The notes beneath the pieces are model-generated. The model ran no database searches. It was not told the origin of the DNA and saw only the letters and a list, made by a program, of their open reading frames with translations. DNA of 64,000 nucleotides. Source: UBA9926 sp018645765 (GTDB taxonomy: Bacteria; Pseudomonadota; Gammaproteobacteria; Pseudomonadales; Azotimanducaceae). Below are positions 43,674 through 52,876 of this stretch, piece by piece. Each line of letters starts with the position of its first letter. The first letter of the stretch is position 1. Both the position numbers and the translations under genes were made by a program. Where the stretch lies: contig CASIBO010000002.1 in assembly GCA_949372755.1 (NCBI GenBank), positions 310,001 through 374,000 of the forward strand, read 5' to 3'.

Positions 43674-45050
43674 ATGGGTAGTGGACGAATTGTTCAAGTC
43701 ATTGGTGCGGTAATCGATGTTGAGTTCCCAAGGGAAGACGTGCCGGGTGTGTATGATGCACTGATTGTTCCCAGCAGTAATCTGACGCTTGAGGTTCAGC
43801 AGCAGTTGGGTGATGGCGTTGTCCGAACCATTGCCATGGGTAGCTCAGACGGCATTAGCCGAGGACTTGAAGTGACCAATACCAATGAGCCGATTATGGT
43901 GCCGGTTGGTCAAGAAACGCTCGGTCGAATCATGGATGTCCTGGGTAATCCGATTGATGAAAAGGGCCCGATTGGCGAGCAGACACGCATGGCGATCCAC
44001 CGAGATCCGCCATCTTATGAAGAGCAAGCCGGTGGTCGCGATCTTTTAGAGACGGGTGTTAAGGTCATTGATCTGATCTGCCCATTTGCAAAGGGCGGCA
44101 AGGTTGGCCTATTCGGCGGTGCCGGCGTTGGTAAGACGGTTACCATGCTCGAGCTGATTAACAATATTGCGAAAGAACACAGCGGGCTGTCCGTGTTTGC
44201 GGGTGTTGGCGAGCGAACTCGAGAAGGCAACGATTTCTACCACGAAATGGGCGATGCTGGGGTTCTGGATAAGATTTCGATGGTCTTTGGCCAGATGAAT
44301 GAGCCCCCCGGAAACCGACTCCGCGTTGCCTTGTCTGGCCTCACCATGGCAGAGAAATTCCGGGATGATGGCAAAGACGTTTTATTCTTTGTCGACAATA
44401 TCTATCGCTATACTTTGGCGGGAACCGAAGTATCGGCGCTCCTGGGTCGAATGCCTTCAGCGGTGGGTTATCAGCCAACTTTGGCTGAAGAGATGGGGGT
44501 CTTGCAGGAACGCATCACGACCACAAAATCGGGCTCAATCACCTCGATTCAAGCGGTCTATGTGCCAGCAGATGACTTGACCGATCCGTCACCTGCTACC
44601 ACCTTCGCGCATTTGGACTCAACGGTCACCTTGTCGCGTGATATTGCCTCCCTGGGCATTTATCCAGCGGTTGATCCGTTAGATTCAACCTCCAGACAGC
44701 TTGATCCTTTGGTTGTCGGCCAAGAGCACTATGACGTGGCGCAGGGTGTACAAAGCGTTTTGCAGAAATACAAAGAGTTGAAAGACATCATCGCGATTTT
44801 GGGCATGGACGAACTCTCTGAAGAAGATAAGCTGACGGTTTATCGGGCTCGAAAGATCAGTCAATTCTTCTCGCAGCCCATGCACGTGGCTGAAGTCTTT
44901 ACTGGCACCCCTGGGGTTTACGTGCCTTTGTCAGACACGATTCGCAGCTTTAAAGGCATCCTCGAAGGCGATTATGATGATTTGCCAGAGTCGGCTTTCA
45001 GCATGGTGGGTAGTATTGAGCAAGCGATCGAGAAAGCGAAAACACTCTAA
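43674..45050 (+). CDS. atpD: F0F1 ATP synthase subunit beta
   Basis: The catalytic subunit. The 458-residue protein has the P-loop GGAGVGKTVTM near residue 150, GERTREGNDFY with the catalytic Glu, and the family signature PAVDPLDSTSRQL. Strong AGGA-type ribosome binding precedes the ATG. Confidence 0.98.
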   Translation: MGSGRIVQVIGAVIDVEFPREDVPGVYDALIVPSSNLTLEVQQQLGDGVVRTIAMGSSDGISRGLEVTNTNEPIMVPVGQETLGRIMDVLGNPIDEKGPIGEQTRMAIHRDPPSYEEQAGGRDLLETGVKVIDLICPFAKGGKVGLFGGAGVGKTVTMLELINNIAKEHSGLSVFAGVGERTREGNDFYHEMGDAGVLDKISMVFGQMNEPPGNRLRVALSGLTMAEKFRDDGKDVLFFVDNIYRYTLAGTEVSALLGRMPSAVGYQPTLAEEMGVLQERITTTKSGSITSIQAVYVPADDLTDPSPATTFAHLDSTVTLSRDIASLGIYPAVDPLDSTSRQLDPLVVGQEHYDVAQGVQSVLQKYKELKDIIAILGMDELSEEDKLTVYRARKISQFFSQPMHVAEVFTGTPGVYVPLSDTIRSFKGILEGDYDDLPESAFSMVGSIEQAIEKAKTL

Positions 45051-45079
45051 GCCGCAAACCGGATTAGCAAGGATAAGAT

Positions 45080-45508
45080 ATGGCCGCCTCCGTACATTGC
45101 AGTATTGTTAGCGCAGAGCAGGAAATTTTTTCTGGTTTGGTTGAGATGGTCGTGGCGACTGGGACGATGGGTGAGCTCGGTATTCTGCCCGGTCACGCGC
45201 CTTTGTTGAGCGGCATCAAACCGGGGCCGATTAAATTGGTTTTGGAAGGCGGTGTGGATGAAATCTTTTTTGCCTCAGGCGGCTTTATTGAAGTTCAGCC
45301 AACCTCGATCACTGTTTTGGCCGATACGGCGATCCGAGCGGACAATATTGATGAAGCGGCAGCGTCCGAAGCTGAGCGCAAAGCGCAGGCCGAGCTTCTG
45401 GATCAACGCGCGGAAGTTGATTTTGCGCGGGTAACAGCCGACCTTCAAGAGCAAGCCGCAATGCTGCGCACCGTCCGAAAACTGCGAGACCAGAAAAATA
45501 GAGTTTGA
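45080..45508 (+). CDS. atpC: F0F1 ATP synthase subunit epsilon
   Basis: The small regulatory subunit that joins the shaft and can inhibit ATP hydrolysis. The 142-residue protein has the N-terminal beta domain with GELGILPGHAPLLSGIKPG and a two-helix C-terminus. It completes the IBEFHAGDC order. Confidence 0.95.
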   Translation: MAASVHCSIVSAEQEIFSGLVEMVVATGTMGELGILPGHAPLLSGIKPGPIKLVLEGGVDEIFFASGGFIEVQPTSITVLADTAIRADNIDEAAASEAERKAQAELLDQRAEVDFARVTADLQEQAAMLRTVRKLRDQKNRV

Positions 45509-45526
45509 TATCGGCAGACTGCAGAT

Positions 45527-45554
45527 CAGATTGCAAATTGAAAAGTGCAATCTG
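45527..45554 (+). terminator. Hairpin after the atp operon
   Basis: CAGATTGCA and TGCAATCTG form a perfect nine-pair stem with a ten-base loop, 19 bases after the atpC stop. No T-run follows, so it may be a transcript-stabilising or Rho-assisted end rather than an intrinsic terminator. Confidence 0.45.
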
Positions 45555-45665
45555 TAGCAACGCCTGACATCAAGCGCTAAGCGTCTTGCTTATAACGCAC
45601 TTATAAATCCTTAATCTAGCGCTCAGTCAGCGGTGGCTCACCTGCTGCGCGCGCGGTAAACTATC

Positions 45666-47084
45666 ATGATGAATACGCCTTTAGAAATTTGTATCTTAGC
45701 GGCCGGCAAAGGCACTCGCATGAAGACTTTGGTCCCTAAAATGCTTCAGCCGATTGCTGGCGCGCCGATGATTGCCCACGTGGTTTCAACTGCGCGGGCC
45801 CTAAAGGCGACCAAAACCCATTTGGTGGTTTCAGAAGACCATGCTGGTCTGAAAGCCGCAATCGAAGACCAGGATGATTTGAATTGGGTGGTACAAAAAG
45901 AACAGCTCGGCACCGGCCACGCCGTGCAACAAGCGGCGCCATCCATCAATATCGATGCTGCGGTGCTGGTTTTGTTGGGCGATGTGCCGCTCCTGTCGCC
46001 CGAAACGCTTCAGCCTTTATTTGAGGATCCAGCGGATGTTGCGGTGCTCACCGTTAATTTACAAAACCCCGCAGGCTATGGCCGTATCCAACGTAATGCG
46101 GCAGGGCAGGTCCTCGGAATTGTCGAGGATAAAGACGCAACGGCAGCAGAGCGCGCCATCACTGAGATCAATACGGGCATTTTCAGAATTAACTCAGGCT
46201 TACTGCCGGGCCTTTTAGCCCGCTTGACCAATGATAACGGGCAAGCAGAGTACTACCTGACTGATATCATCTCGATTGCGGTGCACCAAGGCCTGACGGT
46301 GGCTTCTGTAACGACGGATCAGACTGAGGCGGTCAGTGGCGTGAATGACCTGGTTCAACTCGCCGCAGCGGAGCGGTTTTTTCAACGCCGACAAGCGCAG
46401 CAGTTGATGCGCGCAGGCGTTCGGATGTTGGACCCGGCGCGCGTTGATATTCGAGGCGCTGTGACCTTTGGCCGTGACGTCGTACTGGATGTGAATACGG
46501 TCCTTGAAGGTCCGTGCCATATTGGTGACGGCGTTGTCATGGAAGCCGGGAGTGTCATTAAAAATAGCGTGGTTGGAGATAACAGCCTGATTAAATCCCA
46601 TTCATCGCTGGAGGGTGCAAGCCTTGCCCAAGACTGCCAGGTTGGACCCTATGCCCGGTTGCGACCGGGCGCGGTTTTAGGGGCTGGTGCGGCGATTGGC
46701 AATTTTGTCGAAGTAAAACAAACCACACTGGGCCCAGGCAGCAAGGCCAGCCATTTGAGTTACTTGGGCGACGCCACCATTGGCGCCCGGGTCAACATTG
46801 GCGCGGGCACCATCACTTGTAATTATGATGGCGTGAATAAGTGGCAGACCACTTTAGAAGATGAGGTGTTTGTCGGCTCCAACACCGCCCTCGTTGCGCC
46901 CGTGACCGTGGGGCAAGGCGCGACCATCGGCGCAGGGTCGACCATTACTGGCGTGATTCCGGATGCCGCTCTCGGCGTCGCGCGGGGCCGTCAGCGCAAC
47001 ATTGACGCTTGGCCGCGTCCTGAAAAGGTGCTTGATGCACCGGGCCTCGTTAAAAAATCAGCTAAAACAAAGGTTGGAGATTAA
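45666..47084 (+). CDS. glmU: Bifunctional GlcN-1-P acetyltransferase / GlcNAc-1-P uridyltransferase GlmU
   Basis: Makes UDP-GlcNAc for peptidoglycan and lipopolysaccharide. The 472-residue protein has an N-terminal nucleotidyltransferase (LAAGKGTRMKTLVPKMLQP, about 11-29) and a C-terminal left-handed beta-helix acetyltransferase (hexapeptide repeats, with VKQTTLGPGSKASHLSYLGD). The start could be ATG 45666 or 45669. Three bases separate it from glmS. Confidence 0.97.
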   Translation: MMNTPLEICILAAGKGTRMKTLVPKMLQPIAGAPMIAHVVSTARALKATKTHLVVSEDHAGLKAAIEDQDDLNWVVQKEQLGTGHAVQQAAPSINIDAAVLVLLGDVPLLSPETLQPLFEDPADVAVLTVNLQNPAGYGRIQRNAAGQVLGIVEDKDATAAERAITEINTGIFRINSGLLPGLLARLTNDNGQAEYYLTDIISIAVHQGLTVASVTTDQTEAVSGVNDLVQLAAAERFFQRRQAQQLMRAGVRMLDPARVDIRGAVTFGRDVVLDVNTVLEGPCHIGDGVVMEAGSVIKNSVVGDNSLIKSHSSLEGASLAQDCQVGPYARLRPGAVLGAGAAIGNFVEVKQTTLGPGSKASHLSYLGDATIGARVNIGAGTITCNYDGVNKWQTTLEDEVFVGSNTALVAPVTVGQGATIGAGSTITGVIPDAALGVARGRQRNIDAWPRPEKVLDAPGLVKKSAKTKVGD

Positions 47085-47087
47085 GCG

Positions 47088-48920
47088 ATGTGTGGAATCG
47101 TAGGGGCCGCAGCCGAACGAAATGTTGTGGGGATTCTGTTAGAAGGCCTGCAACGATTGGAATATCGTGGTTACGATTCAGCGGGATTAACGGTTTTGAA
47201 TGCCGAGCAGGATCTCAAGCGTTATCGGGCGGTCGGTAAGGTCCAAGCCTTAAAAGACACCTGCCGAGCGGCATGGCCTAAGGGATCCATTGGAATTGCC
47301 CATACCCGTTGGGCAACCCATGGTAAGCCAACGCAAACCAATGCCCATCCGCACGTGTCCAGCGATACGGTGTCGCTTGTTCACAACGGTATCATCGAAA
47401 ACCATGAGGCCCTCCGCCAAGAACTAACCGCGCAAGGCTATCGCTTTGAGTCTGAAACCGACACCGAAGTTATGGCACATTTAATCCATCACTTGGTGGC
47501 AGCCTGTGGTGATTTTCGGCAAGGGGTGACAGAAGCGTTAACCCGTTTAGAAGGCGCCTACGCCATCGCGGTTCAGCACCGGGACTTTCCAGACCGCCTG
47601 ATTGGCGCCCGGCAGGGCAGTCCGCTGGTGGTGGGTCTTGGGATCGGTGAGAATTTTATTGCCTCAGACCCCCAAGCTCTGCGCCCGGTGACGGATCGGT
47701 TCATTTATTTAGAAGAAGGTGAGCTGGTTGAGCTGACGCAAAGCGAAGTGTCGATCTTTGGCGGTCGAGAGCATTCGGTAGCAAGCCGAGCGGTGACGCT
47801 TGATTCCCGAGATGACGCGGCGGATAAAGGCACGTTCCGGCACTTTATGCTGAAGGAAATATACGAGCAACCCAACGCCATTCGTAACACGCTCCAGGGC
47901 CGGATCGGTAAAAACAGTATTTTAAGTCAAGCCTTCGGGGTTGAAGCCGGTCTCTTGTTCGAACAAACCCAAGCGGTGCAGATCGTGGCTTGCGGCACCA
48001 GTTATTACAGCGCGTTGGTCGCGAAATATTGGGTTGAGGCGTTAACAGGCCTGATTTGCCAAGTTGAGATCGCGAGTGAATGGCGATATCGAGCGGTGGC
48101 AGTTGCCCCGAACACCCTTTTCTTAACAATATCTCAATCGGGCGAGACCGCCGACACCTTGGCCGCGTTGCGTCAGTCAAAGTCTTTAGGGTATTTAGGC
48201 AGCCTGTGCATTTGTAATGTGCCCAACAGTTCGTTGGTCCGAGAGTCGGATCTGTGTTTGATGACCGAAGCCGGCACGGAAATCGGCGTGGCCTCCACCA
48301 AAGCCTTCACCACCCAGCTAGCAGATCTACTGATGTTTGCAATGGCCCTTGGAAAATATCATGGCTTAAAGCCTGAAATGGAAAGCGAGCTAGTTCTGGC
48401 GCTGCACGACTTGCCAACGCGACTGGAAGAAACGCTTGAGGTTGATCAACAGGTTAAGGCTTGGGCGGAACAATTCATCGCCAAAGATCACGCGTTATTT
48501 TTAGGTCGAGGCCTGCATTACCCCATCGCGATGGAAGGCGCGCTGAAACTCAAAGAGATCTCTTATATCCATGCTGAAGGCTATCCAGCGGGTGAGCTCA
48601 AGCACGGGCCGCTGGCCTTGGTGGACGAGCAGATGCCGGTAGTCTGTGTGGCGCCAACCGATGAGCTGCTTGAAAAAGTGAAGTCTAATTTGCAAGAAGT
48701 CGCGGCTCGAGGTGGCTCGCTGTATGTTTTTACCGATCATCAAGCCGATTTTTCAGATTTAAGTGAAACCCAAGTCATTATTTTGCCGACGGTGCACCCG
48801 ATGCTCGCGCCGATTGCGTTTGTGTTACCCCTACAGCTTTTGAGTTATCACGTGGCGGTGCTTCGAGGCACGGATGTCGACCAACCGAGGAATCTCGCAA
48901 AATCCGTTACAGTGGAATAA
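47088..48920 (+). CDS. glmS: Glutamine-fructose-6-phosphate aminotransferase GlmS
   Basis: Makes glucosamine-6-phosphate, feeding the GlmU pathway. The 610-residue protein starts MCGIVGAA, where Cys2 is the glutaminase nucleophile, followed by two SIS sugar-isomerase domains and the C-terminal QPRNLAKSVTVE. Unlike pseudomonads there is no glmR-like regulator between glmU and glmS. Confidence 0.97.
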   Translation: MCGIVGAAAERNVVGILLEGLQRLEYRGYDSAGLTVLNAEQDLKRYRAVGKVQALKDTCRAAWPKGSIGIAHTRWATHGKPTQTNAHPHVSSDTVSLVHNGIIENHEALRQELTAQGYRFESETDTEVMAHLIHHLVAACGDFRQGVTEALTRLEGAYAIAVQHRDFPDRLIGARQGSPLVVGLGIGENFIASDPQALRPVTDRFIYLEEGELVELTQSEVSIFGGREHSVASRAVTLDSRDDAADKGTFRHFMLKEIYEQPNAIRNTLQGRIGKNSILSQAFGVEAGLLFEQTQAVQIVACGTSYYSALVAKYWVEALTGLICQVEIASEWRYRAVAVAPNTLFLTISQSGETADTLAALRQSKSLGYLGSLCICNVPNSSLVRESDLCLMTEAGTEIGVASTKAFTTQLADLLMFAMALGKYHGLKPEMESELVLALHDLPTRLEETLEVDQQVKAWAEQFIAKDHALFLGRGLHYPIAMEGALKLKEISYIHAEGYPAGELKHGPLALVDEQMPVVCVAPTDELLEKVKSNLQEVAARGGSLYVFTDHQADFSDLSETQVIILPTVHPMLAPIAFVLPLQLLSYHVAVLRGTDVDQPRNLAKSVTVE

Positions 48921-49215
48921 TTTTAGAGAGTGTGGTGCTTGATGGGTCAGTTTTCCAAGAAGGCAAGCGCCAAAAAAGGATTAATCATTCTCCGCGTGCT
49001 TTTTCTACTCCTACAATTTCAACCGGGAACCAAGTTACAAAATTTATTAACAAACCACACTAACCAACATCATTTGATCACCGTTTTAGTGAAAGGATTA
49101 ACCAGCTGACGTTCTACCTAGCTTTCGAAAACCAACTCAACAATACTTTTTTTAGAACAAGATAGACCGAGATAATTTACGTTCAGCAAGAAAGGTTAAT
49201 AAAAAGGATCCGCGT

Positions 49216-49344
49216 GTGGAAGGTTTGGCAGCAGCAGCATTTTGTTTTGGTTTGGTTGGCGTTGTTGCACTGGTTCGACTCGAAAAATTGATTAAAACAC
49301 TGAAGGAAAAAGGGGTTCTTGAGCATGACTATAAGGATGAGTGA
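49216..49344 (+). CDS. Small predicted membrane protein, 42 residues
   Basis: A short frame below common size cutoffs. The product has one hydrophobic helix (LAAAAFCFGLVGVVALV, about residues 4-20) followed by a charged amphipathic tail RLEKLIKTLKEKGVLEHDYK. This layout resembles small single-pass proteins seen in other gammaproteobacteria, whose function is unknown to me. The GTG start has AAGGA about eight bases upstream, an ideal spacing. It is 295 bases after glmS and stands alone. Confidence 0.6.
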   Translation: MEGLAAAAFCFGLVGVVALVRLEKLIKTLKEKGVLEHDYKDE

Positions 49345-49364
49345 TTAAGGTCCGATAACAGTCT

Positions 49365-49400
49365 GCTATTACCCTCTACCAGCGACTACCCTGTAATAGC
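49365..49400. repeat. Inverted repeat after the 42-residue gene
   Basis: GCTATTAC and GTAATAGC are perfect eight-base inverted arms separated by 20 bases, about 20 bases after the small gene. No T-run follows. It could end that transcript or bind a regulator. Confidence 0.3.
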
Positions 49401-49461
49401 ACCGAGCCTGATGCATTCACAGTGGGCGTACTCGATTGCGTCAGCGTCGGAGCCGTTCTTC

Positions 49462-49644
49462 TTAATTTGGGCTGAACTCGACTTGCTCGATGACGGTGGT
49501 TTTGATGATGTCTTCAAAGGAGCCATCGGGTTTGGTTACCACGAGTCGGTCAGAGGAGGCGTGGTTTAATTGGGGATCGATGTTGCCAATGACTTCCAAT
49601 GGTTCACCAGTTTGCCAATGCTTGAAAATAATTTTGTGCATCAC
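49462..49644 (-). CDS. Hypothetical small protein, 60 residues
   Basis: A soluble 60-residue protein of normal composition, starting MHKIIFKHWQTGEPLEVIGN and containing SSDRLVVTKPDGSFEDI. I do not recognise a family. GAGG lies eight bases before a GTG at 49644; the adjacent ATG at 49641 is the alternative start. No neighbours suggest a role: it is on the opposite strand to both flanking genes. Confidence 0.55.
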   Translation of the reverse strand: MMHKIIFKHWQTGEPLEVIGNIDPQLNHASSDRLVVTKPDGSFEDIIKTTVIEQVEFSPN

Positions 49645-49889
49645 ACGGATTGCCTCGAGTAGCGGATTACAAATAGGGTGTAGACGGCGAGTGTACCGTA
49701 TGTCGGCTGGCGGTTGTACCGGTCTGAAGATAATGGTGGGTCGTTAACTTTAAAATCAGAAACGAGTGGCTAGAAAGTCGTTAGACCCAGATTAATTGCT
49801 CGTGACAACGATGCTTTAGCCGCAATCTTGGATTAACTAGGCGCAGGGCGACTATATCTTCAGGCAATCGGCTCGAGAAATGGTGTCCA

Positions 49890-50555
49890 TCAGTCCATTA
49901 CATAGGTGAAGCGATCGGCTTCTGCGAGTATGGCTTCGCGATCAAGCACCTCGGGTACTTTGAAGTGACCTTGCCGTCCACAAAAACCGGTTGGCTGAAG
50001 AAACTCTTCGACTAAGTGGTAATTCGGTCGATTCGTATAGTCATCGAACAAGATGGTGCAACCGGGGTTTGCTTTGGCGAGACTATACAAAAAGCACGCT
50101 ACTCGAAAGCGGCCATCAATTAAAACGAGATCGGGTTCTGCGCCCCGTGACCAAACCGATTGGATATAGTCTTTGAACTGATTGCGTCGCTCGAAGTTGT
50201 TGGGCCGCCCCGCCCAACCGATTTCGCCAAGGTTCACCCAGTCGACATCAAAACGGTCTGCCGCCTTAGCCTCCGTACGAACGTGATTGATCCAATGCTC
50301 GGAAGTGTCGACCGCCAAAACTTTTGCTGTTGTATTCTGCAGCACCCAGATGCTGGATTTGCCGACACCATATTCCGCATAAACTTTAGCGGTTTTAACG
50401 ATGGATTTAAAAAGCTGATCATCACCATCAAACAAAAAATTCTTATTCCGTTTGCGTAACGAGAGCGTCCACTTAGAGACAATATTCACAGGCAATCTTC
50501 TTAGTTGGTCGTTGGGAAGAATACCACTAAGCGAGGATAGGGAGACAATTGCCAA
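49890..50555 (-). CDS. Putative class I methyltransferase-like protein, unknown function
   Basis: A 221-residue protein with a Rossmann-like methyltransferase layout: a glycine motif AEYGVGKSSIWVL (about 60-72), VLAVDTSEHW after the second strand, DLVLIDGRFR (about 142-151) and TILFDDYTNRPNYHL. The EYGxGxS form of motif I occurs in a group of uncharacterised SAM-binding proteins. The start is uncertain: TTG 50555 lacks a ribosome-binding site, and GTG 50489 is possible, which would remove 22 residues. It is divergent from uvrD. Confidence 0.6.
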   Translation of the reverse strand: MAIVSLSSLSGILPNDQLRRLPVNIVSKWTLSLRKRNKNFLFDGDDQLFKSIVKTAKVYAEYGVGKSSIWVLQNTTAKVLAVDTSEHWINHVRTEAKAADRFDVDWVNLGEIGWAGRPNNFERRNQFKDYIQSVWSRGAEPDLVLIDGRFRVACFLYSLAKANPGCTILFDDYTNRPNYHLVEEFLQPTGFCGRQGHFKVPEVLDREAILAEADRFTYVMD

Positions 50556-50671
50556 GCCAAAATCGGCGCGGATCCAGAACGAAATGTTACACTTGGCCGG
50601 AGGCTTCTTTTTTACTTCAAAGCCGGTTTTTACGGCGCGCAGGACGCGCCAATCCAGGAATGGGCCCTTTT

Positions 50672-52864
50672 ATGGATGTTACTGAAATACTCGAGTCGCT
50701 GAACCCTGAGCAACGGGCTGCTGTCACCGCGCCCCAAGGCAGCGCACTGGTTCTCGCCGGCGCCGGTAGCGGCAAAACTCGGGTGTTAACTCAGCGCATT
50801 GCGTGGCTTGCGCAAACCCAAGGCCTGTCGCCATTTGGCATCTTAGCGGTCACCTTCACCAATAAAGCGGCGGCCGAAATGCGCTCTCGGATCGAAGAAC
50901 ATTTGGCCATGCCGCTTCGAGGCATGTGGGTGGGCACCTTCCACAGCCTCGCGCATCGATTCTTAAGAGCGCACTGGCTGGATGCCGGTTTGGATCAAAG
51001 TTTTCAAATCATTGACGCCGATGACCAGCTGCGGTTGGTCAAGCGGATCCTTTCGAACTTAGCCATTGACGATAAAAAATGGCCCGCCAAACAGGCGGTC
51101 TGGTGGATTAATGCTCAAAAGGATGAAGGCCTGAGGCCGAACCATATTCAAGATGAGGGGGATTTATACATTCGCACTCATCTTTCAATCTACCGCGCTT
51201 ATGAAGAGGCGTGTGATCGAGGCGGTATGGTCGATTTCGCCGAGCTCTTGCTTAGGATGCACGAAACGTTGCTTGCTCAACCGTCGTTGTTAAACCATTA
51301 CCGCGAGCGATTTAAGGTGATCCTGGTCGACGAATTTCAAGACACCAATGCCATTCAGTATGCTTGGCTGCGCGTTTTAACGGGGAACGCTGATAAGTTG
51401 ATGGTTGTTGGCGACGATGATCAATCAATCTATGGTTGGCGCGGCGCAAAAATCGAGAATATTCAACGCTTTCAGTTGGACTACCCAAACGCAACCAGCT
51501 ATCGCCTAGAACAAAATTATCGGTCAACCGGGACCATTTTGGACGCAGCGAACGCCTTGATTGAGCACAACACCGATCGCTTGGGCAAAGCGCTTTGGAC
51601 CGATTTGGGACGGGGTGATCCGGTGTCTCTGTACGCGGCTTACAACGAAATCGATGAAGCGCGCTACATCGTTGAGCGCATCAAGAATTTTTTTGCTGAA
51701 GGGAATGCCTATCGCGACTGCGCGATTTTGTATCGATCGAACGCCCAATCGAGGGTTTTAGAAGAAGCAATGTTGCGCAGTCAATTGCCGTACCGAATCT
51801 ACGGCGGCCAACGGTTTTTTGAACGCGCGGAAATCCGATCCGCCCTGGCCTATCTCAAACTATTGAGCCAGCGCCATAGTGATGCCGCGTTCGAGCGGGT
51901 GGTGAACCTGCCGCCCCGGGGTATCGGTGATAAGTCGATTCAAATCATTCGGGACGCGGCGCGGTCAACCAACCAATCGCTGTGGACGGCTTCGTTGAAT
52001 CTCACAACCAACGGCGGACTAACCCCTCGGGCAAGTAGTGCGGTTCGCAGCTTTCTGAATTTGATTGATGATCTTGATGTTGCGACGGAAAACCTCGACT
52101 TGGCGCATCTCATTGAGGAGACCGTCGAGGCCTCGGGTCTCAAGGCGTTTTATGAAAAGGAAGGCGGCGAGAAGGGTCAGGCCAGACTTGAAAACCTCGA
52201 GGAATTGGTTACCGCGGGCCAAACCTTTGATCCAGATGACGTTCCTTTATTTGACGAGGCCGTGCAACCGGATATGACGTTGTTGGATGAGTTCCTAAGC
52301 CAAGCGGCCTTAGAAGCCGGTGCTGGACAAGGTGATCAAAACCAAGACAGCATTCAAATGATGACAATGCACAGCGCCAAAGGGTTGGAATTTCCGTTGG
52401 TGTTTTTGGCGGGCCTGGAGGAAGGCTTATTTCCGCATCAAATGTCGATGGATGAGCCCGGCCGCCTGGCAGAAGAGCGGCGGCTTTGCTACGTTGGCGT
52501 CACCCGGGCGATGACCAAACTGTACTTTACCTATGCTGAGACTCGGCGCTTGAATGGTACCGATCGGTATAACCGGGTCAGTCGGTTTGTACAGGAAATA
52601 CCGGCAACCCTGATCGAGGAAGTCCGGTCTCACGAGGCGCTGGTTCGGCCGGCTTATCAAACCAGCCATCAGGTTAAGCGCGTTGCAAGCGAGGTCTCGG
52701 GGACTGAATTTCAATTGGGCCAAAAAGTGGGTCACGCGAAGTTCGGCGAGGGCGTGATTTTGAATTATGAAGGCCATGGCCAACAGGCGCGCGTGCAGGT
52801 TAAATTTGAGGCGGTTGGTACGAAGTGGCTGATGTTGTCCTTCGCAAAATTACAATCTATATAA
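50672..52864 (+). CDS. uvrD: DNA helicase II UvrD
   Basis: A superfamily 1A 3'-5' helicase used in nucleotide excision and mismatch repair. The 730-residue protein has motif I AGAGSGKTRVL near residue 29, DEFQDTN, GDDDQSIYGWRGA, and later SF1 motifs. The C-terminal HAKFGEGVILNYEG domain identifies UvrD rather than Rep. The ATG at 50672 fits family starts (MDVTEILESLN); an upstream frame to 50549 is open but unlike the family. Confidence 0.96.
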   Translation: MDVTEILESLNPEQRAAVTAPQGSALVLAGAGSGKTRVLTQRIAWLAQTQGLSPFGILAVTFTNKAAAEMRSRIEEHLAMPLRGMWVGTFHSLAHRFLRAHWLDAGLDQSFQIIDADDQLRLVKRILSNLAIDDKKWPAKQAVWWINAQKDEGLRPNHIQDEGDLYIRTHLSIYRAYEEACDRGGMVDFAELLLRMHETLLAQPSLLNHYRERFKVILVDEFQDTNAIQYAWLRVLTGNADKLMVVGDDDQSIYGWRGAKIENIQRFQLDYPNATSYRLEQNYRSTGTILDAANALIEHNTDRLGKALWTDLGRGDPVSLYAAYNEIDEARYIVERIKNFFAEGNAYRDCAILYRSNAQSRVLEEAMLRSQLPYRIYGGQRFFERAEIRSALAYLKLLSQRHSDAAFERVVNLPPRGIGDKSIQIIRDAARSTNQSLWTASLNLTTNGGLTPRASSAVRSFLNLIDDLDVATENLDLAHLIEETVEASGLKAFYEKEGGEKGQARLENLEELVTAGQTFDPDDVPLFDEAVQPDMTLLDEFLSQAALEAGAGQGDQNQDSIQMMTMHSAKGLEFPLVFLAGLEEGLFPHQMSMDEPGRLAEERRLCYVGVTRAMTKLYFTYAETRRLNGTDRYNRVSRFVQEIPATLIEEVRSHEALVRPAYQTSHQVKRVASEVSGTEFQLGQKVGHAKFGEGVILNYEGHGQQARVQVKFEAVGTKWLMLSFAKLQSI

Positions 52865-52876
52865 GTGAGATCGTTC

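Noticed and set aside
48942..49109. 55-codon frame after glmS beginning MGQFSKKASAKKGL
   Set aside because: The only purine-rich stretch is too far upstream for a start; composition is odd and no family is recognised. Possibly random.
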